Positions 16,831 through 25,732 of a stretch of 64,000 nucleotides of DNA are shown piece by piece. The DNA is from Mesorhizobium sp. (lineage in GTDB: Bacteria > Pseudomonadota > Alphaproteobacteria > Rhizobiales > Rhizobiaceae). A program made the position numbers and the translations under genes. Within the stretch, counting starts at the first letter, position 1; every line of letters begins with the position of its first letter. The notes under the pieces are model-generated. The model did no database searches. It saw nothing but the letters and a program-made list of their open reading frames with translations, and was not told the origin of the DNA. Location: positions 372,001 to 436,000 of the forward strand of contig NZ_JAMLIG010000001.1 in assembly GCF_023954305.1 (NCBI RefSeq). Reading direction: 5' to 3'.

Positions 16831-18462
16831 TCATGACAAACTCGCATCGAAGTCTGCAGAAGTATCTTGCACCTCACTCAGACCGGATCCGTTCCACACT
16901 TCCGTGCCTCTCAACTGCCGGCTGGCTTCAAGGCACCGAGCCTCAAATTCAATTTGCCGTTTCTCGTCTAGACCCCATGCATAGCTCCTATAGTTGTTCT
17001 GATACCTATGAATGGGACATGCCCGACATATCCTCGGTGGATTTGCCGAATTCACGGCCATCCGGAAACTCTGATACTTTTCGCCATTCCATATTTCCTT
17101 GAGTGTCCCTTCGCGCAAGCTTCCCATCTTCGAGCCAGGCATGCAGCACGCCATAATGTCTCCATTGCCGAGTATAAACGCGCCTCCCACTACAAATTGG
17201 CAAGGCGCATTTCCCGATCGTGCGGCAACTCCACGGAACGGTTCCGGCAGCATGATTGCCACATCCGCAGCACGTGCCTTCTCATGTAGTCTTCTTGCAA
17301 TGTCGTTATAGTATACAGGCACTAGCGCCAACGACTCCTCTGTCATATCTTCTGTCATAATAATTAGATGGTTTCCTTGAATGAAGGTGGCGCCGATTTC
17401 CTTAGCAAGATCAATCGCTTTAAATAAAGTTTCTATATTTCTTTTCATAATGACAAAAGATAGAATGACTTTCAGATTCGGCCTTAACGAATTTCTTTTC
17501 CTCATAAACATTCTTACTTTGTTCAAGACTTCTTCGTGGTCTCCGCCTCCTTTTCTAATTGCCTGATAATCGCTCGGATCCATCGTATCTAAGGAGAAAT
17601 TGATTGTGTGGAGTTTGGATTTCAGGAGTCTGTCCGCCACTTCTTCGGTTAGGTCGTTTCCGTGTGTGGTAAGCCGCAGAGAGCATCCAGCGTCGATAAA
17701 CCTGTCTATCCACGGATTTCGTCGACGGGAGGCAAATAGGATATCCCCGCTGTAGTCTGAGGATATGGCTTTTATCTCGCCATCCTTCACTAGAGAGCGT
17801 ATTTCATGCCAATGCTCATCTGAAAGCTCGTTGACGGAGCCGCGACTAAATCGCGATATACAGTGTATACAGTTCAGATTACACTGAGTTACTGGACTGA
17901 TACAAATACTTCTTGGCACTGAATATTCAGACACCGCTGGCGAATAAATATACGGTTCACGAACGAAATCTATTGCAACTCTTGATATTCTCCGTTTTTC
18001 TACAATGAGTATTAAGTATAATTTTCCTTTCGATGTCGGGTCTGTCTTCCATTTCAGATGAATCTTGTTATTGTCAATTACACATGATTGTTCTATGTTG
18101 TACTTTGTAACAATTTTGATTGACCGCCATGCTAGTGAAATTACATATGCTTTGGGTTTTCGATCAAAATCAATATCTCTAAAATTTATGCATACGCCTA
18201 AAAGAAAATCTCGTTCGGCACGAAACCCGGCAGCCATGCCGCGAACAGTCTGCAGCCCTAAGAGGGTATGTCGGCTAGCCCTCTTCTCAGCAATTCCATG
18301 CAGAATATAGTGGACGGAACTATACCTCCACGAGCTCCACCAATTCTTGGCTCGAACATCAGAGTGGATAGTTAGATAATAGGACCTATCAAACAGAAAA
18401 TATTTCCAGAAAAATTGTCGAACTCGCCATTTGATATTTCCCATCATTGTGGCCATTCCCAT
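16831..18462 (-). CDS. Radical SAM/SPASM-domain protein with polysaccharide-associated N-terminus
   Basis: The radical SAM cluster motif CNLNCIHC (C-x3-C-x2-C) is followed by a TIM-barrel core (AISSDYSGDILFASRR, LRLTTHGNDL, INFSLDTMDPSDYQAIRKGG). A SPASM-type C-terminus has further cysteines (CQFVVGGAFILGNGDIMACCMPG and RICRACPIH). The N-terminal part FDRSYYLTIHSDVRAKNWW then VHYILHGIAEKR resembles the short motif found in rhizobial surface-polysaccharide proteins. The gene is markedly AT-rich against a GC-rich neighbourhood, so it was probably acquired. The start is uncertain: a TTG at 18522 and ATGs at 18447 and 18444 are alternatives. Substrate unknown. Confidence 0.8.
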   Translation of the reverse strand: MGMATMMGNIKWRVRQFFWKYFLFDRSYYLTIHSDVRAKNWWSSWRYSSVHYILHGIAEKRASRHTLLGLQTVRGMAAGFRAERDFLLGVCINFRDIDFDRKPKAYVISLAWRSIKIVTKYNIEQSCVIDNNKIHLKWKTDPTSKGKLYLILIVEKRRISRVAIDFVREPYIYSPAVSEYSVPRSICISPVTQCNLNCIHCISRFSRGSVNELSDEHWHEIRSLVKDGEIKAISSDYSGDILFASRRRNPWIDRFIDAGCSLRLTTHGNDLTEEVADRLLKSKLHTINFSLDTMDPSDYQAIRKGGGDHEEVLNKVRMFMRKRNSLRPNLKVILSFVIMKRNIETLFKAIDLAKEIGATFIQGNHLIIMTEDMTEESLALVPVYYNDIARRLHEKARAADVAIMLPEPFRGVAARSGNAPCQFVVGGAFILGNGDIMACCMPGSKMGSLREGTLKEIWNGEKYQSFRMAVNSANPPRICRACPIHRYQNNYRSYAWGLDEKRQIEFEARCLEASRQLRGTEVWNGSGLSEVQDTSADFDASLS

Positions 18463-18574
18463 ATTAACATAAGTAGCACAAGATTGAATAAAAAATATCG
18501 CCTGAAACTCCTTGCGGATCAAGCCTAATCACCCAAATACTTTGTTCGTCATGACGCTGCGGGAAGCCGCCCTC

Positions 18575-18785
18575 GTGAGAATTGGGTGTGCAGACAGCCG
18601 AACTTGCCGGCATCGGCAGGCCGGCGATCAAGGCGCTGTTCGAGGACCTGTCGGCACGGGCCGAACCGGCATTGGCAGCGGTCGTCGCCGCGCTGCCGAG
18701 CGGGTTCCCGGGGGATTTGGTCGAGTCGGTTGCCAATGCGCTCGCCCACCGCGCGCGTCTTCTCGCGGATGTCGATCCCGAATGA
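18575..18785 (+). pseudogene. C-terminal remnant resembling a HipA-type kinase toxin
   Basis: About 65 residues (LAGIGRPAIKALFEDLSARAEPAL then VVAALPSGFPGDLVESVANALAHRARLL) resemble the extreme C-terminus of HipA proteins. No catalytic region lies upstream; the frame is lost just before, at the edge of the AT-rich radical SAM segment. It looks like a gene truncated by that insertion. Identification rests on weak C-terminal similarity seen by eye. Confidence 0.42.
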
Positions 18786-19006
18786 CGATTTCCGACGAAG
18801 GCGCGCATCGCCCTTTCCGACGGCGCAGATCACTTCCGAGTCAGACAATCGGTACGCCGCTTCCATTTCTTAAGTTGTTCGTCTCGCCTTTCACGGTGCG
18901 AGCGGTGCCGCTTCGAGCGTGAAAACGGCGTCCGCATTGCCCGCAGCGTGGCGGTCGCACCCTCCCCGGCTTTCCGATTTGCGATCGGCACGTCTCGCTT
19001 TTTAGA
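18786..19006. other. Noncoding gap before the TetR gene
   Basis: No supported ORF was found. It contains the upstream region of the TetR cassette; the only clear signals are the promoter and palindrome listed separately. Confidence 0.5.
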
Positions 19007-19054
19007 TTGCGTTCGGCATCTAACGCCTATATAGATTACGAACGAACTCTAAAT
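19003..19054 (+). promoter_or_regulatory. TetR cassette promoter and operator candidates
   Basis: TTGCGT (19007-19012) and TATAGA (19030-19035) are 17 bases apart. The palindrome TTAGAT-N10-ATCTAA overlaps the -35 and spacer, and a second TAGA...TCTA pair follows the -10. Both are well placed for repression by the TetR protein encoded next. Confidence 0.55.
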
Positions 19055-19066
19055 AGGAGACCGGCG

Positions 19067-19645
19067 ATGCGCGTCAGTCGCACCCAGGCTGCGGAAAACC
19101 GCGAGACCGTCATCAACGTGGCCAGCCGCCTTTTCCGCGAGCGCGGCTTTGACGGCATCGGCCTCAAGGACCTGATGAAGGGTGCCGGCCTGACACAGGG
19201 CGCCTTCTACAAGCAGTTCGAGTCGAAGGAGGACCTCGCCGCGCAGGCGTCGAGGCGGGCGATGGAAAGCGTGATCCACCGATTGTCGGCCGTTGCCGAT
19301 GCCAATCCGCAGGACCCGCTCGGCGCGGTTGTCGCGTTCTATCTCAGCATGGGGCACCGTGCGGAGAGGATGGACGGCTGCCCGATCGCGGCGCTTGGCT
19401 CGGATGCGGCCAGGCAGGGGCCCGACGTGAAGGCGTCATTCGAAGCCGGGATCCGGGAATATCTCGAGATGGTCGATGGTTGGGTCGGCGCCGCCGATGG
19501 CGAAGAGCCCGGCGCGAAGGCCATGGCCATTCTCTCGACGATGGTCGGTGCGCTGCTTCTCTCGCGGGCCGTCAACGATCCCGATCTCGCCCAGGGCTTT
19601 CTCAATGCGGCGGCCGGCCAGGTTCGCAAGGCAGTCGCCGCTTGA
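19067..19645 (+). CDS. TetR/AcrR family transcriptional regulator
   Basis: This 192-residue repressor has the TetR HTH at residues 8-55 (RETVINVASRLFRERGFDGIGLKDLMKGAGLTQGAFYKQFESKEDLAAQA). The C-terminal half has the TetR_C features of YxaF/LmrA-type regulators (MDGCPIAALGSDAARQG). The start at 19067 follows AGGAG. Two biosynthetic genes follow 41 and 34 bases apart, so it probably regulates its own operon in response to a small lipophilic compound. Confidence 0.88.
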   Translation: MRVSRTQAAENRETVINVASRLFRERGFDGIGLKDLMKGAGLTQGAFYKQFESKEDLAAQASRRAMESVIHRLSAVADANPQDPLGAVVAFYLSMGHRAERMDGCPIAALGSDAARQGPDVKASFEAGIREYLEMVDGWVGAADGEEPGAKAMAILSTMVGALLLSRAVNDPDLAQGFLNAAAGQVRKAVAA

Positions 19646-19686
19646 CCGCCATGCGCGGCACCGGCGGCAGGTTGATGGAATAATAG

Positions 19687-20967
19687 ATGCGACGGATAGT
19701 GGTCACAGGCATGGGCGCGGTCACGCCGCTTGCCGCCGATGTCGAAGCGTCCTGGTCGCGCCTCCTGTTCGGCCGCTCGGGGATACGCAGGCTTGCCGAC
19801 GACCTGGTGGCAGACCTGCCGGCGAAGGTCGGCGGCATGGTCCCCTCCTTGGAAGAAGACCCCGAATCCGGCTTCGATCCGAATGCGGTCCTGGCGCCAA
19901 AGGACCAGCGCAAGGTGGACCGGTTTATTCTCTTTGCCCTGGCGGCGGCGGACGAGGCGCTCAAGCAGGCAGGCTGGAGGCCGGATACCGAGACGGAGCG
20001 CCTGCGCACGGCCACTGTCATTGCTTCCGGCATCGGCGGCTTCCCGGCCATCACCGAGGCGGTGCGCACGGTAGACACGCGGGGCGTGCGCCGCCTGTCG
20101 CCGTTCACGGTCCCGTCCTTCCTGGCAAACCTCGCGGCGGGCCACGTCTCGATCCGCCACGGGTTCAAGGGGCCGCTGGGCGCACCGGTGACCGCGTGCG
20201 CGGCAGGCATCCAGGCGATCGGTGATGCGGCCCGCCTTATCCGCGCCAATGAGGCCGACATCGCCGTATGCGGCGGCACGGAAGCCTGCATCAACACCGT
20301 CAGCCTCGGCGGTTTCGCCGCGGCTCGCACCCTTTCGACCTCCTTCAACCACCGTCCCGACGAGGCCTCGCGACCTTTCGACATGTCGCGGGACGGCTTT
20401 GTCATGGGCGAAGGCGCCGGGATCCTGGTGATCGAGGAATTGAGCCATGCGCTTGCGCGCGGTGCAAGGCCGCTCGCCGAGCTCGTCGGCTACGGCACGA
20501 CCGCGGACGCTCATCATGTCACCTCCGGCCCCGAGGACGGCGACGGAGCGCGACGGGCCATGGAAATCGCGATCGCTCAGGCGGGAATCTCGCCGCGCGA
20601 GATCCGACATCTCAACGCGCACGCGACCTCGACGCCGATCGGCGATCTCGGCGAGATGGAAGCGATCAAGAGCGTGTTCGGACGCGATTTCGCGATTGCC
20701 GTCAGCGCGACGAAATCGGCGACCGGGCACCTGCTCGGTGCCGCCGGCGGGATCGGCGCCATCTTCGCGATCCTGGCGCTCAGGGACCAGGTGGCGCCGC
20801 CGACGCTCAATCTGAACGTACCCGATCCGGCCGGCGACGGGATCGACTTCGTCGCCAACCGGGCTCGACCGATGGAGATGGACTACGCGATCGCCAATGG
20901 CTTCGGCTTCGGCGGGGTCAATGCCAGCGCGCTGTTCCGACGCTTTCCCGACGGCCGGACAGTCTGA
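19687..20967 (+). CDS. Beta-ketoacyl-ACP synthase II (FabF-like)
   Basis: This 426-residue condensing enzyme extends acyl-ACP chains with malonyl-ACP. The catalytic triad is intact: Cys171 (VTACAAG), His312 (NAHATSTPIGD) and His348 (KSATGHLLGAAGG). GFGFGGVNAS near the end is the usual glycine-rich motif. It lies in a TetR-controlled cassette with an SDR enzyme rather than in the main fab locus, so it is probably a secondary ketosynthase for a specialised fatty acid. Confidence 0.9.
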   Translation: MRRIVVTGMGAVTPLAADVEASWSRLLFGRSGIRRLADDLVADLPAKVGGMVPSLEEDPESGFDPNAVLAPKDQRKVDRFILFALAAADEALKQAGWRPDTETERLRTATVIASGIGGFPAITEAVRTVDTRGVRRLSPFTVPSFLANLAAGHVSIRHGFKGPLGAPVTACAAGIQAIGDAARLIRANEADIAVCGGTEACINTVSLGGFAAARTLSTSFNHRPDEASRPFDMSRDGFVMGEGAGILVIEELSHALARGARPLAELVGYGTTADAHHVTSGPEDGDGARRAMEIAIAQAGISPREIRHLNAHATSTPIGDLGEMEAIKSVFGRDFAIAVSATKSATGHLLGAAGGIGAIFAILALRDQVAPPTLNLNVPDPAGDGIDFVANRARPMEMDYAIANGFGFGGVNASALFRRFPDGRTV

Positions 20968-21001
20968 ACCACAATCCCAAACAACGAAGGGTGTTGATCC
21001 C

Positions 21002-21817
21002 ATGAGTAAGACAGATCTTGGCGTTGCCCTGGTGACGGGGGCCTCCTCCGGCATCGGGCTCGTGACGGCAAAGGCCTTGCAGGCTGCCGGCTATCGCGTG
21101 TTCGGAACCAGCCGCCGCGCGGTCGCCCAATCAGCCGACGGCATCAGCATGCTGACCTGCGACGTGACCGATGACGCGTCGGTGGCGAAACTGGTCGATG
21201 ACGTGCTGGCTGCGGCCGGGCGCATCGATCTGCTTGTCAACAACGCCGGCGTGGGCCTGCTCGGCGGCGCGGAGGAGTCCTCGATCGACCAGGCCCGGAG
21301 ACTGTTCGACGTGAACGTCTTCGGCATTATCCGCGTCACCAACGCGGTGGTGCCGATCATGCGGCGCCAGGGGAAGGGCAGGATCGTCAATGTGAGCTCG
21401 GTGCAGGGGATTATCCCGGCTCCCTATTTCGCGCTCTATGCGTCGACCAAGCACGCTGTCGAAGGCTATTCCGATTCGATCGACCACGAACTGCGCCCCT
21501 TTGGAATCCGCGTGGCACTGGTCGAGCCCGCCTACACCCGCACCTCATTCGAGGAGAACCTCACCACGCCGGATCGGCCGCTCGCCATCTACGACTCCGC
21601 GCGCGCCGGCATGAACGTGGCCGTGCGCAAGGCGATGGAAAAAGGCGATGCGCCCGAAGTGGTCGCCAGCGCCGTTCTGGCGGCCGCGACCGATCCGGCT
21701 CCGAAGCGGCGCTATGCGGCCGGGAAAACGGCGCGTCAGGTCAGTCTCCTGCGCCGTTTCGTGCCCGCGTCCGCATTCGACAAGAGCCTGCGAAAGCAAC
21801 TCGGCCTGCCGGACTGA
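21002..21817 (+). CDS. Short-chain dehydrogenase/reductase (classical SDR)
   Basis: This 271-residue NAD(P)-dependent oxidoreductase has the Rossmann motif TGASSGIG (12-19), NNAG (80-83), catalytic Ser132/133, and Tyr146-x3-Lys150 in YASTK. It follows the ketosynthase by 34 bases. A beta-ketoacyl or keto-ester reduction is a reasonable guess from context; the substrate is not visible in the sequence. Confidence 0.88.
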   Translation: MSKTDLGVALVTGASSGIGLVTAKALQAAGYRVFGTSRRAVAQSADGISMLTCDVTDDASVAKLVDDVLAAAGRIDLLVNNAGVGLLGGAEESSIDQARRLFDVNVFGIIRVTNAVVPIMRRQGKGRIVNVSSVQGIIPAPYFALYASTKHAVEGYSDSIDHELRPFGIRVALVEPAYTRTSFEENLTTPDRPLAIYDSARAGMNVAVRKAMEKGDAPEVVASAVLAAATDPAPKRRYAAGKTARQVSLLRRFVPASAFDKSLRKQLGLPD

Positions 21818-21968
21818 CGTCTATGCCGGCGCGACCGGAGCCCCGCTCCGGTGCCTTCCACCGGGCGGCCACCCGGCCACCTCACCGGCAATAAATCCCG
21901 CTCCCTGCTGCAACCATTTGTTTCTCCGCACATTCTTCATTCGCCGTGCCTTTGTTTTGGGGGAACAT

Positions 21969-24900
21969 GTGAATAGTACGACTTCGGGCCACGGGTTCCT
22001 GGCGGGGGGCGGCCACATGGCGTCGCTCATCCGCGACTATGCCTGGGCCTCCACGCCGCTCGGGCCGATCGACGCCTGGCCGTCTCCCCTGAAGACCATC
22101 ATCGGCGCCATTCTGCGTTCGCCGGTTCCGATCGTCACATTGTGGGGCGAGCAGGGAACGATGATCTACAACGACCCCTATTCGCGCTTCGCCGGCGAAC
22201 GGCACCCGTCGCTCTTGGGCTCCGCCGTGCGGGAGGGATGGCCGGAGGTCGCCGACTTCAACGACAATGTGATGAAGGTGGTGCTGGGCCGGGGCGGCGT
22301 GCTCTCCTACCGCGACCAGGAACTGACGCTCTTCCGGCGCGACGGCGCTCCCGAGCAGGTGTTCATGGATCTCGACTATTCCCCCGTGCTCGGCGAGCGC
22401 GGCGAGCCGATCGGGGTGATGGCCATCGTGGTCGAGACGACCGAGCGCGTGACGGCCGACCGGAAGCTCAGGGAAAGCGAGGATCGCTTCCGCAACATTG
22501 CCGACGCGGCCCCCACTTTCATGTGGATCTCCGATTCCTCCTACGGTTGCACGTGGTTCAACCGGCCGTGGCTCGATTTCACCGGCCGCCCCCTCTCGGC
22601 CGAACTCGGCGAGGGCTGGCTCGACAACGTCCACCCGGACGACCGGCAAGAGGTTCTCGCCGCCTACGACCGGAGTTTTGCCGCGCGCGCGCCGTTTCGG
22701 CTGCGCTACCGGATCAGGCGTCGCGATGGCGAATGGCGGACGTTCGAGGAGACGGGGGTGCCCCAGATCGCGCCCGACGGCACGTTCATCAATTTCGTCG
22801 GCTGCTGCAACGACGTCACCGAGCAGCGCGCCGCCGAGGACGCGCTGCGGGAAAGCGAGACCCGGCTGCGGTTCCTCGACGAGCTTGCCCTCCAGACATC
22901 GGCGAGCGTCGATGCCGACGCCATCCTGGCGACGACCACCCGCATGCTGGGGCAGCACCTCGGCGTCTCGATCTGCGCCTATGCCGACATGGAGGCGGAT
23001 CAGGATCATTTCACCATCCGCGGCGACTGGTGCGCGCCCGGGTCCGCCAGCATCGTCGGCCAGTACAGCCTCGCCGATTTCGGCCGCAAGGCCGTCGATG
23101 TCCTCGGCCGGGGCCTCCCGCTGATCGTCGACGACAACCTCAAGGAGCTCGCCCCCGAGGAGGCCGCGGCCTTCCAGGCCATCGGCATCGGCTCGACCAT
23201 CTGCATGCCGCTGGTGAAGGAAGGCCGCCTCACCGCCCTCATGGCAATTCATCACAAAGGTCCCCATCGCTGGAGCAGCCGGGAGCTTTCGCTGCTGCGC
23301 GAGGTCACCGAACGTTCCTGGGCGCATGTCGAGCGGGTCCGCTCCGACCAGGCATCGCGGGATGCGGCGGAGCGGCTGCGGCTCGCCACTGCCGCCGCCT
23401 CGATCGGAACCTGGGACTTCGACCCGCAAACGGGCGCGCTGAGGTGGGACGAGCGCTGCAAGCAATTGTTCGGCCTGCCGCCCGACGCGCAGATCAGCTA
23501 CGAAGGGAGTTTCCTCGCGGGCCTCCATCCGGACGACAGGGAGCGGGCCGACGAAGCGGTGTGGAAGGCGCTCGCCCCGGGCGAGCCTCGCCCGTTCGAT
23601 ATCGAATATCGCACTGTCGGCATCGAGGATGGCGCGCTGCGCTGGATCGCGGCGACCGGCAGCGCCGAGTTCCACAACGGCAAGGCCGTTCGTTTCGTGG
23701 GCGCGGTGCACGACATCACGGCGCGCAAGGGTGCCGAGATGCGCCTGCGGATTCTCAACGATACCGGCGCCGCCGTGGCCGCGGAACGCGATCTGGCCAG
23801 CATCGTGCAGACGGTCACCGATGCCGGCGTCGAGCTCACCGGCGCACAGTTCGGTGCCTTCTTCTACAATGTGGTCGACCAGGCCGGCGAGAGCTACATG
23901 CTCTACACCCTGTCCGGCGCGTCGCGCGAAGCCTTCGCGGCCTATCCGATGCCGCGCGCCACGGACGTGTTCAGGCCAACATACGAAGGCGAAGGCGTCG
24001 TCCGCTCGGACGACATCCTTCTCGATCCCCGCTATGGCCGAAACGCGCCGAACAGGGGAATGCCCGAGGGCCATCTGCCCGTCCGGTCTTACCTCGCGGT
24101 TCCGGTGGTGTCCCGCACCGGCGAGGTGCTGGGTGGCCTGTTCTTCGGCCATGGCGAACCCGGCCGCTTCACCGACGTCCACGAGCAGGCGGTCCTCGGC
24201 ATCGCGGGCCACGCGGCGAGCGCGCTGGACAACGCCAGGCTTCTGGCCTCGGTCGAACGCGAGCTGCAGGAGCGGCGACGCGCCGAGCAGGCGCTGCAGT
24301 CGCTGAACTCGACGCTGGAGGAAAGGGTGCGCGCGGCCGTCGCCGAGCGCACCCTGGCCGAGGAACAGCTGCGCCAGGCCCAGAAGATGGAGGCGATCGG
24401 CAACCTGACGGGCGGCATCGCCCACGACTTCAACAATCTGCTCATGGCGGTCCTCGGCAGCCTGGAACTGTTGCGACGGCGCCTGCCCGACGATCCGGCG
24501 CTGCTCAGGCTGGTCGACAATGCCGTCCAGGGCGCGCAGCGCGGCAGCGCCCTCACCCAACGCATGCTCGCCTTCGCCCGCCGTCAGGACCTGAATATCC
24601 AGGACGTCGACGCGATGAGGCTGGTGGTCGGCATGACCGATCTGCTGCAGCGGTCGCTCGGTCCGACGTTCAGCATCGAGACGAGCTTCCCGCCGCGACT
24701 CCCGGCCGTCGTGACGGATCCGCACCAGCTCGAATCCGCGCTGCTCAATCTTGCGGTCAATGCGCGCGATGCGATGCCGGGGTCGGGGACGATCAGGATC
24801 GAGGGGCGTGAAGAGGTCGTGTTGGAACCGGCGGACGAGCTGAAGCCCGGCCGCTATGTGTGCATCTCCATCACCGATACGGGCGAAGGCATGGACGAAG

Positions 24901-25517
24901 AGACGCTCAAGAAAGCCGCCGAACCGTTCTTCACGACCAAGGGTGTCGGCAAGGGCACCGGCCTCGGCCTGTCCATGGTCAAGGGGCTGGCCGAACAGTC
25001 CGGCGGAACGCTTCGGCTCTGCAGTCGGCCGGGGGTGGGAACGACCGCCGAGATCTGGCTGCCCGCGGGCGGCACCGCCTCGCCTGCGGCGGAGGAGGAT
25101 GCCGTTCCGACACCGGTCGAAACCGGCCAGAATCACAAGGCGCTGCGCGTCCTGTGCGTCGACGACGACGTCCTTGTTCTCATGAACTCCGTCGCCATGC
25201 TGGAAGATCTCGGCCACGAGGTCGTGGAGGCCACCTCCGCGGCCGAGGCCCTGGAGCTCTTCCGGAACGGGCAGTTCGACCTGGTGATGACCGACCACGC
25301 CATGCCGAAAATGACGGGCACCGCGCTGGCGGGGGAACTGAGGGCCCTGCGGCCGGACATACCCATCATTCTGGCGACGGGCTATGCGGAGCGGACGCCC
25401 GGCGTCTCCGACGAATTGCCGCGGCTGGCGAAACCCTTCTGGCAAACAGATCTCGAGGCAGCGATTCTGAGCGCTATGGCGGGCCAGGGTTCGGGAGCGA
25501 AATCCGGACAGGCCTAG
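21969..25517 (+). CDS. Hybrid sensor histidine kinase (PAS-PAS-GAF-PAS-GAF-HisKA-HATPase-REC)
   Basis: This 1182-residue protein is mostly soluble. The domain order is an N-terminal PAS-like region (STPLGPIDAWPSPLKTII), a PAS/PAC pair (ESEDRFRNIADAAPTFMWISD), a GAF, a further PAS/PAC, a second GAF, a kinase core and a receiver. Phospho-acceptor His819 lies in GGIAHDFNNLL, with the N box NLAVNARDAMPG, then DTGEGMDE and GKGTGLGLSMVKG. Receiver Asp1109 is in LVMTDHAMP. The GTG start at 21969 follows GGGGGAA. No membrane segments are seen, so the signal is probably cytoplasmic (light, redox or small ligand). No cognate regulator is adjacent. Confidence 0.9.
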   Translation: MNSTTSGHGFLAGGGHMASLIRDYAWASTPLGPIDAWPSPLKTIIGAILRSPVPIVTLWGEQGTMIYNDPYSRFAGERHPSLLGSAVREGWPEVADFNDNVMKVVLGRGGVLSYRDQELTLFRRDGAPEQVFMDLDYSPVLGERGEPIGVMAIVVETTERVTADRKLRESEDRFRNIADAAPTFMWISDSSYGCTWFNRPWLDFTGRPLSAELGEGWLDNVHPDDRQEVLAAYDRSFAARAPFRLRYRIRRRDGEWRTFEETGVPQIAPDGTFINFVGCCNDVTEQRAAEDALRESETRLRFLDELALQTSASVDADAILATTTRMLGQHLGVSICAYADMEADQDHFTIRGDWCAPGSASIVGQYSLADFGRKAVDVLGRGLPLIVDDNLKELAPEEAAAFQAIGIGSTICMPLVKEGRLTALMAIHHKGPHRWSSRELSLLREVTERSWAHVERVRSDQASRDAAERLRLATAAASIGTWDFDPQTGALRWDERCKQLFGLPPDAQISYEGSFLAGLHPDDRERADEAVWKALAPGEPRPFDIEYRTVGIEDGALRWIAATGSAEFHNGKAVRFVGAVHDITARKGAEMRLRILNDTGAAVAAERDLASIVQTVTDAGVELTGAQFGAFFYNVVDQAGESYMLYTLSGASREAFAAYPMPRATDVFRPTYEGEGVVRSDDILLDPRYGRNAPNRGMPEGHLPVRSYLAVPVVSRTGEVLGGLFFGHGEPGRFTDVHEQAVLGIAGHAASALDNARLLASVERELQERRRAEQALQSLNSTLEERVRAAVAERTLAEEQLRQAQKMEAIGNLTGGIAHDFNNLLMAVLGSLELLRRRLPDDPALLRLVDNAVQGAQRGSALTQRMLAFARRQDLNIQDVDAMRLVVGMTDLLQRSLGPTFSIETSFPPRLPAVVTDPHQLESALLNLAVNARDAMPGSGTIRIEGREEVVLEPADELKPGRYVCISITDTGEGMDEETLKKAAEPFFTTKGVGKGTGLGLSMVKGLAEQSGGTLRLCSRPGVGTTAEIWLPAGGTASPAAEEDAVPTPVETGQNHKALRVLCVDDDVLVLMNSVAMLEDLGHEVVEATSAAEALELFRNGQFDLVMTDHAMPKMTGTALAGELRALRPDIPIILATGYAERTPGVSDELPRLAKPFWQTDLEAAILSAMAGQGSGAKSGQA

Positions 25518-25561
25518 CCCGGGTCGGTGCGAGCTGCTCTCACGGTGGGGCGCCGGATTCA

Positions 25562-25596
25562 TGTTGCATTGCAACAAGCGTTCGGCATATTAGATT
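25562..25596 (+). promoter_or_regulatory. Promoter with perfect 15-bp palindrome upstream of the SulP gene
   Basis: TTGCAA (25569-25574), a 16-base spacer and TAGATT (25591-25596) form a promoter-like pair. The perfect palindrome TGTTGCATTGCAACA (25562-25576) covers the -35 element and is a likely repressor or activator site. It is not an FNR/FixK box (TTGAT-N4-ATCAA). The rest of the 215-base gap to the SulP start shows no gene. Confidence 0.5.
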
Positions 25597-25732
25597 GAAC
25601 TCGCATGGACCCGGTGAGATTCCGGGTGGCTCTTCCGGCCGCCGACCCGCCGGACAACTGAACCGACAATTCAGGCATTGCATCCGATGGCCACCCCTGG
25701 CCGCGGCGGTTCCGTCTTTTTCCTGGACTTTC

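Noticed and set aside
25562..25576. FNR/FixK box before SulP
   Set aside because: The palindrome lacks the TTGAT-N4-ATCAA form.
21882..25577. 1231-residue minus-strand ORF
   Set aside because: It mirrors the hybrid kinase, with GC-driven open frame and no domain pattern.
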